A stretch of 9,158 bases of DNA from Bacteroidota bacterium (lineage in GTDB: Bacteria > Bacteroidota > Bacteroidia > Flavobacteriales > Flavobacteriaceae), in assembly GCA_024278565.1 (NCBI GenBank), contig JAJRSY010000315.1, positions 1-9,158 of the forward strand, read 5' to 3'. The notes below the pieces were generated by a model that was not told where the DNA came from, made no database searches, and worked only from the letters and a program-made list of their open reading frames with translations. This document shows positions 1 through 5,694 of the stretch, one piece after another. Each line of letters opens with the position of its first letter. Position 1 is the first letter of the stretch. Both the position numbers and the translations under genes were made by a program.

Positions 1-1
1 C

Positions 2-214
2 CAAGCTGCGGAGAAAACTTTGGAAGCCCGACGTTTGGCATATCAATATTCAAAAGAACGTTTTGAGGTGGGTTTGATGAACGCCTTTGATTTCAGTCAG
101 GCGCAGTCTCGTGTTGACAATGCCGAGGCAGATGTGATCCGCACAAAATATGATTATATATTCAGGCTGAAGGTGTTGGAGTTCTATTTCGGAATTCCCA
201 TTACACTCGATTAA
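2..214 (+). CDS. TolC-family outer membrane efflux protein, C-terminal fragment
   Basis: This is the tail of a gene that begins before the window; the frame is open from base 2 to the TAA at 212-214, giving 70 residues. The fragment shows the helical end of a TolC-like protein: a long amphipathic helix with SKERFEVGLMNAFDFSQAQ, then QSRVDNAEADVIRTKYDYIF and a closing LKVLEFYFG. The 'F..G......D...AQ' pattern followed by 'A......YDY......L.FY.G' is typical of the second repeat of outer-membrane efflux proteins. TolC proteins form trimeric outer-membrane channels for RND or ABC exporters or type I secretion. Partner genes would be expected upstream, outside the window, so the substrate cannot be inferred. 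An internal TTG at 20-22 is not a start. Confidence 0.85.
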   Translation, partial: QAAEKTLEARRLAYQYSKERFEVGLMNAFDFSQAQSRVDNAEADVIRTKYDYIFRLKVLEFYFGIPITLD

Positions 215-263
215 GGCCTACAAGGTTTTGTGACAGACCTACAAGGTTTTCAAAATCTTGTAG
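215..263. repeat. Direct plus inverted repeat element behind the TolC gene
   Basis: The unit CCTACAAGGTTTT occurs at 217-229 and again at 238-250, a 21-bp period. With one mismatch the match extends to 15 bp (215-229 against 236-250). The second copy runs into an inverted half: CTACAAGGTTTT (239-250), one base, then AAAATCTTGTAG (252-263). This gives a 12-bp hairpin arm with a single G:T wobble. Short palindromes built on ACCTACAAGGTTTT are, from memory, frequent between genes in Flavobacteriaceae. Here the element follows the stop codon directly, so its RNA could act as a terminator or 3'-end stabiliser. It lies just upstream of the tsaB promoter. Confidence 0.75.
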
Positions 264-293
264 CTCTCAAGACAGCGATTAAAGCTATCTTTG
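258..293 (+). promoter_or_regulatory. tsaB promoter (Bacteroidota type)
   Basis: TATCTTTG at 286-293 fits the TAnnTTTG -7 consensus of the Bacteroidota primary sigma factor exactly. The best -33 candidate is TTG at 258-260. Its 25-base spacer is longer than the usual 19-21, and it overlaps the right arm of the repeat. The expected transcription start is around 297-300, so the mRNA would have only a few leader bases before the ATG at 302. This position also argues against any tsaB start upstream. Confidence 0.65.
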
Positions 294-301
294 TACCCAC
301 T

Positions 302-991
302 ATGGCAATCATCCTTAACTTAGAGACGGCGACTACCAACTGTTCGGTAAGCATTGCAAAAGATGGGAAAACTATCGCCATCAAAGAGCATGATACACCC
401 AATTATTCGCATTCTGAGCAATTACATATTTTCATACAAGAGGTGTTGAAAGAATCCTCCTTGTCATTGACTGATGTTAATGCTATTGCTGTGAGTAAAG
501 GGCCAGGTTCTTATACTGGATTACGTATTGGAGTTTCAGCCGCAAAGGGGTTGTGTTTTTCGTTGGATGTTCCTCTGATTTCAGTATCTACCCTAAAGAG
601 TATCGCCAGTCAAGCGAGAGAATCTAAGGTTGATTATATCATTCCTCTTTTAGATGCTCGCCGTATGGAAGTATATTCTAGAGTCTTTGATACGCAGCTA
701 AACGAGATTCGAGAAACCAAAGCGGAAATTATCGATGATACATCTTTCGCTACTTTTTTAAAAAAAGGAAGGGTGAAATTGCTGGGCAGTGGTGCCGAAA
801 AATGCCTAGATGTGCTCAAAAGTACCTCTATAGAATACGATATAAAATCAGTGCCTTCTGCAGAAGAAATGTCTCAGCTATCATACATGAAATTTAAGAC
901 AGCCGATTTTGAAGATGTGGCTTATTTTAAACCTTATTATCTGAAAGATTTTATACTACAGCAAAAGAAAAAAAAGCCTAGTATATCTTAA
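302..991 (+). CDS. tsaB: tRNA N6-threonylcarbamoyladenosine (t6A) synthesis protein TsaB
   Basis: TsaB (YeaZ) is an ASKHA-fold partner of TsaD. Together with TsaE it transfers the threonylcarbamoyl group made by TsaC onto A37 of ANN-decoding tRNAs in the cytoplasm. The 229-residue protein has the family length. It opens with the beta strand and phosphate-loop-like segment ILNLETATTNCSVSI (residues 4-18). It then has the signature KGPGSYTGLRIG (66-77) and the conserved LLDARRMEVYS (116-126). The ATG at 302 is chosen because the frame upstream back to 230 runs through a repeat element and a perfect -7 box, and the homologous N-terminus begins at MAIILN. The lysine-rich tail is ordinary variation. 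The gene stands alone, and its end lies 20 bp from the end of the convergent next gene. Confidence 0.95.
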   Translation: MAIILNLETATTNCSVSIAKDGKTIAIKEHDTPNYSHSEQLHIFIQEVLKESSLSLTDVNAIAVSKGPGSYTGLRIGVSAAKGLCFSLDVPLISVSTLKSIASQARESKVDYIIPLLDARRMEVYSRVFDTQLNEIRETKAEIIDDTSFATFLKKGRVKLLGSGAEKCLDVLKSTSIEYDIKSVPSAEEMSQLSYMKFKTADFEDVAYFKPYYLKDFILQQKKKKPSIS

Positions 992-1011
992 ATGTAGCAC
1001 CAGTATTCAAA

Positions 1012-3120
1012 TTATTCATTCAATAAAGTCAAAGCCTCTCTGGGGTCAGATACTGGAAGCTTACATGAGCCATGTTGGCAAACATAGATTAAGGTCTTAT
1101 CTTTTATCGCTCGATTTTGTAGTATTGAAAGGGGACTTTCTTTTTTGGTTGCCGCCATAATTGTATGGGGTAAGTAGTGACTATTTAGTTCTTTGGCCTT
1201 TTCTCTATACTTTTCACCCACTAGTGCCACTTCGTAGAAAGGTTTGTTCATGAACAAATTGAGTTGCAACCAATTGGCATGGTTTTGTGCGTTCTTTTCG
1301 AAATTTTCTTGTATGTTCTTGAGCATGTTCAAAGAAATTTTCTCGAAATTTTCATCAGGAAAAAATTTGGATAATTTAAAGAGGTTTATCGCCATGATCG
1401 AGTTTGAGGCGGGCACAACATTGTCAGAAACCTCCAAAGTTCTGCGGATGATGTAGTCGTCTTGTTTTGAAGTAAAGAAGAACAATTGGCTTTCAGTATC
1501 GAAAAAATTCTCATTGCAATAGTGGGTCAATGCCTTGGCGCGAAACAACCATATCTCATCAAGAGTTACTTCATACAGCCCTATGAACGCATCTATAACC
1601 GAAGCATAATCTTCTAAATATCCATTGATAGTACTTTTTCCGTTTTTGTGGTTATGAAAAAGTCCGCCATCTTCTTTCATTAAATCTTCGTGAATGAAGT
1701 TGGCATTTTTTAGGGCAAGGGTCAAATACGCTTCATTGCCAAGATAACGATATGCATCTACCAACCCTTTTAACATCAATCCGTTCCATGAGGTAAGTAT
1801 CTTATCATCTAATCTGGGCCTGTTTCTCTTGCTTCTTTCGGTGTTCAGTAGTTGTAGGCAATCGTTAATCAATTCGTTCAATTCCCCAATGCCCATGCCG
1901 TGCTTTTTGGCTATTTTTTCACCTTCGGAGTCTCTAATCAGTACATAGTTGCCGTGCTCCCAATGGCCATAGCTGTTAATATTGAAATAGTCTTTAAAAA
2001 TTTTGAAGTTAGCACCCAACAACGATTTTAGCTCCTCTTCTTGCCAAACGTAATACGCACCTTCTTCAAGTGCTCCTGTTTCGGTCAAACTATCAGCATC
2101 CAAAGAGGAATAGAAACCATTGCTCTTATCGGTCAATTCTTCTTGTACAAAACCAATAGTTCGTTCTACGGTGCTTTTGTAGAGTTCGTTTTTTGTGACC
2201 GCATAGGCTTTCGCATACAAACTAACCAATTGCCCATTATCATACAGCATTTTCTCAAAATGGGGAACATGCCATTTGGCGTCTACTGAATATCGTGAAA
2301 ACCCTCCTCCAACATGGTCGAAAAGACCGCCCCAAGCCATTTTTGTCAGGGTAGTATTTACATATTTTAAGATATCCGCGTCTTTTTGAGTGGTGCCGAA
2401 GTGAAGTAGAAAATTCAGGTTGACCGGCATCATGAATTTGGGCGCACGTTTGTAACCTCCCATTGAGGTATCAAAAAAGTTTGACCAGTCTTTTACAGCG
2501 GTATGTAGTTGTTCTAAGGAAAAAAGTTGCTGATCCGTGTTGCTCTCAACAAGATTGATGGCCTTAATGCCCTCGGCTAATTTTTCGGCATATTCCTCAG
2601 GTTTCTTAGGGTCTTTTTGGTACAGTGTCGATAACTGCTCTAAAATACGCATCCAATCATCCTTTTTGACATAGGTCGCCCCCCAAAAAGGTCTGCCATC
2701 GGGTAGGGCTACAATATTTAATGGCCAACCCCCGCTACCGGTCATCATTTGAAGGGCATCCATATATATATGATCCACATCTGGGCGTTCTTCTCGGTCA
2801 ATTTTTATGTTGATGAAATTGTCGTTCATGACTTGAGCCACCTCTTCGTTTTCAAAACTTTCATGCTCCATGACATGGCACCAATGGCAGGCCGCATAAC
2901 CAATACTTATGAGCAACAACTTGTTTTCTTTCTTAGCTCTTTCAAGAACTTCAGGACTCCATGCTTCCCAGTTTACCGGATTATGTGCGTGCTGTAAGAG
3001 ATAGGGGCTGGTTTCGTTAATGAGGTCATTGGTGTATTTGTCTGACATAGTTTCTGGGTTTTGGGCGCATCCGTTCAACCAAATAAAGGGCAGGACTAAT
3101 ATATGGATATACTTGAGCAT
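1012..3120 (-). CDS. Thioredoxin-domain (DUF255/YyaL, SSP411-like) protein, predicted lipoprotein
   Basis: The 702-residue protein matches the YyaL/spermatogenesis-associated protein 20 family. It has an N-terminal thioredoxin-like domain followed by a large alpha-barrel domain related to six-hairpin glycosidases and sugar epimerases. Visible motifs are SPYLLQHAHNPVNWEAW (38-54), the redox-type CHWC (C78, C81), the SFENEEVAQVMN stretch, DREERPDVD (108-116) and GSGGWP (128-133). Near the C-terminus comes a second cysteine pair, in VCQHGSCKLPV. The biochemical role of the family is not established. The ATG at 3118-3120 is preferred because it yields a hydrophobic leader and the lipobox-like LNGC (C18), whereas the longer frame would use a TTG at 3151-3153. 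A start at Met25 would give a cytosolic protein like many relatives, so the lipoprotein call is an inference. The gene is convergent with tsaB. Confidence 0.88.
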   Translation of the reverse strand: MLKYIHILVLPFIWLNGCAQNPETMSDKYTNDLINETSPYLLQHAHNPVNWEAWSPEVLERAKKENKLLLISIGYAACHWCHVMEHESFENEEVAQVMNDNFINIKIDREERPDVDHIYMDALQMMTGSGGWPLNIVALPDGRPFWGATYVKKDDWMRILEQLSTLYQKDPKKPEEYAEKLAEGIKAINLVESNTDQQLFSLEQLHTAVKDWSNFFDTSMGGYKRAPKFMMPVNLNFLLHFGTTQKDADILKYVNTTLTKMAWGGLFDHVGGGFSRYSVDAKWHVPHFEKMLYDNGQLVSLYAKAYAVTKNELYKSTVERTIGFVQEELTDKSNGFYSSLDADSLTETGALEEGAYYVWQEEELKSLLGANFKIFKDYFNINSYGHWEHGNYVLIRDSEGEKIAKKHGMGIGELNELINDCLQLLNTERSKRNRPRLDDKILTSWNGLMLKGLVDAYRYLGNEAYLTLALKNANFIHEDLMKEDGGLFHNHKNGKSTINGYLEDYASVIDAFIGLYEVTLDEIWLFRAKALTHYCNENFFDTESQLFFFTSKQDDYIIRRTLEVSDNVVPASNSIMAINLFKLSKFFPDENFEKISLNMLKNIQENFEKNAQNHANWLQLNLFMNKPFYEVALVGEKYREKAKELNSHYLPHTIMAATKKESPLSILQNRAIKDKTLIYVCQHGSCKLPVSDPREALTLLNE

Positions 3121-3173
3121 GGCTAAAGTTATGACTAATCTGATAGAGTTCAATGCTATTTCTTTTTATCCAT

Positions 3174-3181
3174 CAAAGTAA
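3174..3181 (-). promoter_or_regulatory. Probable -7 element of the DUF255 gene
   Basis: Read on the minus strand this is TTACTTTG, one base from TAnnTTTG, placed about 50 bases before the ATG at 3120. No convincing -33 TTG lies at the right distance, because that region is occupied by the dodecin terminator hairpin. Confidence 0.35.
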
Positions 3182-3189
3182 TTTTACAT

Positions 3190-3221
3190 AAAAAAAGGTA
3201 TCTTTTCGGATACCTTTTTTT
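3190..3221 (-). terminator. Intrinsic terminator of the dodecin gene
   Basis: A perfect 13-bp stem (3190-3202 with 3209-3221) encloses a 6-base loop, CGAAAA on the minus strand. The GGTATC core is flanked by seven A on one side and seven T on the other. It lies 21 bases after the dodecin stop on the minus strand and ends in a T-rich tract, as an intrinsic terminator should. Being symmetrical it could also stop transcription from the other side, but no plus-strand gene reads into it. Confidence 0.9.
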
Positions 3222-3242
3222 AATAAATACACTTAAAATTTG

Positions 3243-3443
3243 TTATTTAACCACAAAGGTGATTTTGACGTTTACACGAAATTCTTTGATTTCGCCATCA
3301 TCAACACTCGCACTTTGATCTTGAACATAAACCGATTTAATATTGTTAACTGATTTAGCCGCTTGGGCAACCGCTTTTTTGGTGGCATCTTCCCAACTTT
3401 TTCCAGAATTTGCCAGTACTTCAATTACTTTTAAAATTGCCAT
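3243..3443 (-). CDS. Dodecin-family small protein
   Basis: The 66-residue protein has the dodecin (PF07311) layout: a first beta strand AILKVIEVLANS, one amphipathic helix SWEDATKKAVAQAAKSV (16-32), then two long strands, SVYVQDQSASV and KEFRVNVKITFVV. Dodecins assemble into hollow dodecamers, and archaeal and some bacterial members bind flavins. Aligned by eye with the Halobacterium protein, the flavin-stacking Trp36 corresponds to Ser37 here and Gln55 to Arg56. This member may therefore not store flavin in the classical way; related bacterial dodecin-like proteins also seem to lack these residues. The ATG at 3441-3443 is the only sensible start. The gene is followed by a strong terminator. 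A poor -7-like TATCTTAA lies at 3467-3474, and read-through from nfu 117 bp upstream is possible. Confidence 0.88.
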   Translation of the reverse strand: MAILKVIEVLANSGKSWEDATKKAVAQAAKSVNNIKSVYVQDQSASVDDGEIKEFRVNVKITFVVK

Positions 3444-3560
3444 AATAATTTGAATTTAGATTTTGATTAAGATACGGAATTAAAACGATTAGTTCATTCA
3501 CCACCAACCCTAATTTTTGATTCAACCAAGGTTCCATAAACTTTAATTAAAATCAATGGT

Positions 3561-4463
3561 TTACCCATTCAGGGCAACTACGTGTTCGACTTTGCCGTTC
3601 ATCATATCTTGTAACATGACCTCGATTCCGTTTTTTAGGGTGAAGGTTGAAGATGGGCATCCGCTGCAAGCGCCCTGTAATATAACATGAACGGTTTTGC
3701 TATCCTCATCATAAGATTTAAACTGAATATTTCCGCCATCTTCAGCTACCGCTGGTTTTACATACGCTTCTAAAATATCAATGATTTGTAAGGAGATATC
3801 ATCAAAGTCTTTTGTTTTCTCGCTTTTAAGTGGCAGTCCGGCGTTGTTTTGTGAAATACTGTCGGCAGATATTACCTCTTTGCCATCAGCGATGAAATTG
3901 CGTATCATTTCTCGTAACTCCATGGTGATATCATCCCAATCGGCCACATCGAATTTGGTTATCGATACATAGTTTTCATCCAAGAAAACCTGTTTTACGA
4001 ACGGAAAATGAAAAAGTTGTTTCGCCAAATCTGATCCGTTGGCCTCATCAATATTTTTAAATTCAAAAATAGTAGGTACTATACGCTTGTTTACTACGAA
4101 TTTCATGGTTGATGGGTTGGGGGTTACCTCGGCATAAACTGTTACAGCAACTTTCTTTGAGTTTTCTTCTTCTGATACTATAGGCGCTCCTGAGTTCAAG
4201 TATTCGACCAACTGTTGCGCAACCTCGTCTTTGACATCATTCCATTCCACAATATCATATCGTTCCAAGCCAATGAAATTACCCGAAATATATACAGCTT
4301 TTATAAAGGGTAGATGAAACAATTGTTGCGCCAAGGGCGAGTTTTTGGCTTCGTCAATAGTATTGAACTCGTAATTAGTACCCGTGGTTATAAAATGATT
4401 ACTTTCAAATTTTAATATAGTGGGGTTCTGGGTCTCTATTACTGTAATAGAATATTCTTTCAT
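3561..4463 (-). CDS. NifU-like (Nfu) iron-sulfur cluster protein with two N-terminal Nfu domains
   Basis: Nfu proteins carry Fe-S clusters from the assembly machinery to apo-proteins in the cytoplasm. This 300-residue protein has three parts. An Nfu_N-type domain spans about 5-97 (NPTILKF, then QLFHLPFIKAVYISGNFI). A second, clearly homologous copy spans about 108-199 (NPSTMKF, then QLFHFPFVKQVFLDENYV). A C-terminal NifU domain spans about 223-298, with VKPAVAEDGGNIQF and the cluster-binding CSGC (C266, C269). The linker at 200-222 is polar and probably flexible. Most bacterial Nfu proteins have no or one N-terminal domain, so the tandem copy is notable, although I recall similar proteins in other Bacteroidota. 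No suf genes are adjacent. The gene is divergent from the PorP-like gene. Confidence 0.93.
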   Translation of the reverse strand: MKEYSITVIETQNPTILKFESNHFITTGTNYEFNTIDEAKNSPLAQQLFHLPFIKAVYISGNFIGLERYDIVEWNDVKDEVAQQLVEYLNSGAPIVSEEENSKKVAVTVYAEVTPNPSTMKFVVNKRIVPTIFEFKNIDEANGSDLAKQLFHFPFVKQVFLDENYVSITKFDVADWDDITMELREMIRNFIADGKEVISADSISQNNAGLPLKSEKTKDFDDISLQIIDILEAYVKPAVAEDGGNIQFKSYDEDSKTVHVILQGACSGCPSSTFTLKNGIEVMLQDMMNGKVEHVVALNG

Positions 4464-4479
4464 TGCCTTTGAATTTGTG

Positions 4480-4487
4480 TAAAAATA
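4480..4487 (-). promoter_or_regulatory. Probable -7 element of nfu
   Basis: On the minus strand this reads TATTTTTA, seven of eight positions of TAnnTTTG, and lies 16 bases before the ATG at 4463. No clear -33 TTG is present at 19-21 bases. The predicted leader would be very short. Confidence 0.4.
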
Positions 4488-4500
4488 CGAAGTTATTCTT

Positions 4501-4518
4501 AGTTAATACGTATATACT
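4501..4518. promoter_or_regulatory. Imperfect palindrome between divergent nfu and PorP-like genes
   Basis: AGTTAATACGTATATACT is symmetrical at 7 of 9 base pairs, with a perfect ATACGTAT core. It sits between the -7 box of nfu (4480-4487) and the -33 box of the PorP-like gene (4523-4525), where an operator could affect both. No regulator is identified. AT-rich palindromes of this length can arise by chance. Confidence 0.25.
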
Positions 4519-4522
4519 ATTG

Positions 4523-4552
4523 TTGCAATTCATCCGTTATACTGTATACTTG
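4523..4552 (+). promoter_or_regulatory. Promoter of the PorP/SprF-like gene
   Basis: TTG at 4523-4525, a 19-base spacer and TATACTTG at 4545-4552 match the Bacteroidota consensus (TTG, 19-21 bases, TAnnTTTG) with one mismatch. This is the best-formed promoter in the window. Transcription should start near 4557, leaving a leader of about 25 bases without a Shine-Dalgarno site, as is normal in this phylum. Confidence 0.7.
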
Positions 4553-4582
4553 GTCGATAAGATTGTTATTCCCATACACTAA

Positions 4583-5575
4583 ATGAAAAATCGTTTATTG
4601 CTTTTCCTCTCCTTTTTGGCTTTTACTGCCCAATCATTTGCGCAGGAAGGTATTCCCGTTTATTTTGATTACCTAGCCGATAATTACTATCTGGTATACC
4701 CGTCAATGGCTGGTATCAGCCAAGGTGGAAAAATACGAGGTACCATTAGAAAACAATGGTTCAGCGTAGATGAAGCACCAAGTTTACAGACCTTGAACGC
4801 AAATTTCAGATTAGGCGAAAGTAATAGTGGTATTGGTGCCATAGTGTTTAACGATGCCAATGGCTACCACTCGCAAACGGGTGCTAAGTTGACCTATGCA
4901 CACCACTTGAAGTTGGGCGGTGATGCACGCTATTTGGATCAACTCTCATTCGGACTTAGTGGCGGTCTTTTACAAAGCAATTTAGATGAATCTGAGTTTC
5001 GTTCAGTGATTCCGGATCCATTTATTTCCGGATCGAACAATAGCGTTAGTTATTTCAATGTGGATCTCGGGCTGTCTTATAGCAAAATGGAATTCTATGC
5101 CCATATTGCTGCTTTGAACCTATTGGGAAGTGGAAGAGATCTTTATTCTGCCATTGAGTTTGACAATCTGAGAAGGTATTTGTTTTCTGTAGGCTATGTA
5201 TTTGGCAAAAGTGAATGGCAGGTTGAGCCATCGGTTTTGTTTCAAATGACCGAATTCACACGTGAAAAAACGTTGGATATCAATGCCAAAATCTATAAAG
5301 ATGTTGATTTTGGCAGAATCTGGGGCGGCCTATCGTACAGAAGAAGTTTTGAGGGAGGCCAGTTTCAGTCAGATGGTAGTTTCGGTGAACAACGATTGCA
5401 ATTGATAACCCCTATCGTAGGTGCAAACATCAAAAACTTTTTAATTTCTTATAATTACTCGTACCAAATGGGTGATATACGATTTGATAATGGAGGGTTT
5501 CACCAAATCACGATTGGGTATGATTTCGGACAAAGCGAGCGAAGGTACGACTGTTATTGCCCGGCTGCCCAGTAA
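4583..5575 (+). CDS. PorP/SprF family outer-membrane protein (type IX secretion/gliding family)
   Basis: The 330-residue protein carries a signal peptide with a likely cleavage site after Ala20 (QSFA|QEG). The family hallmarks follow: N34...YPSMAG (34-44), then RGTIRKQW (52-59), long alternating beta strands throughout, and a C-terminal aromatic strand, HQITIGYDF (307-315), with a short Cys-containing tail. PorP/SprF proteins are predicted outer-membrane beta barrels. One member is needed for type IX secretion in Porphyromonas, and SprF is needed to deliver the adhesin SprB in Flavobacterium. Family members usually sit beside a large multi-domain adhesin with a type B sorting domain. Here the gene is alone, between nfu and the convergent VWA gene. 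It could serve a distant adhesin or have drifted from that role. Confidence 0.85.
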   Translation: MKNRLLLFLSFLAFTAQSFAQEGIPVYFDYLADNYYLVYPSMAGISQGGKIRGTIRKQWFSVDEAPSLQTLNANFRLGESNSGIGAIVFNDANGYHSQTGAKLTYAHHLKLGGDARYLDQLSFGLSGGLLQSNLDESEFRSVIPDPFISGSNNSVSYFNVDLGLSYSKMEFYAHIAALNLLGSGRDLYSAIEFDNLRRYLFSVGYVFGKSEWQVEPSVLFQMTEFTREKTLDINAKIYKDVDFGRIWGGLSYRRSFEGGQFQSDGSFGEQRLQLITPIVGANIKNFLISYNYSYQMGDIRFDNGGFHQITIGYDFGQSERRYDCYCPAAQ

Positions 5576-5576
5576 T

Positions 5577-5615
5577 AAAATGGAGGCATTCTTACATAAG
5601 AACGACCCCCATTTT
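5577..5615 (+). terminator. Stem-loop after the PorP/SprF-like gene, possible terminator
   Basis: AAAATGG (5577-5583) pairs with CCATTTT (5609-5615). After an A/C mismatch, GG at 5585-5586 pairs with CC at 5606-5607. Further in, TTCTTA (5589-5594) pairs with TAAGAA (5597-5602). The hairpin begins one base after the stop codon. Only four T follow on the plus strand, and TTTTATT follows on the minus strand. It could stop transcripts of both convergent genes, though its strength is uncertain. Confidence 0.5.
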
Positions 5616-5694
5616 GAAACACTAACCAACTAAATTTTGCTCATTTTTTTCAAACCCCTTTTTGTGCCTTCAGAATTGCGATAGGTTTTTGGTC

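Noticed and set aside
217..250. Possible CRISPR-like direct repeat (two copies of CCTACAAGGTTTT)
   Set aside because: There are only two 13-bp copies with an 8-bp gap and no cas genes. It fits a palindromic intergenic repeat better.
230..301. Possible 24-residue N-terminal extension of TsaB from an upstream start at 230
   Set aside because: The segment is encoded by the repeat element and the -7 promoter box, and TsaB homologs start at the ATG at 302.
3121..3153. Longer DUF255 protein starting at a TTG at 3151-3153
   Set aside because: It adds 11 residues before a typical signal sequence and uses a rarer start codon. The ATG at 3118-3120 gives a normal leader.
3444..3560. Search for a terminator or small gene between nfu and the dodecin gene
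   Set aside because: No stable hairpin with a T tract and no credible small frame was seen, only a weak -7-like TATCTTAA at 3467-3474.
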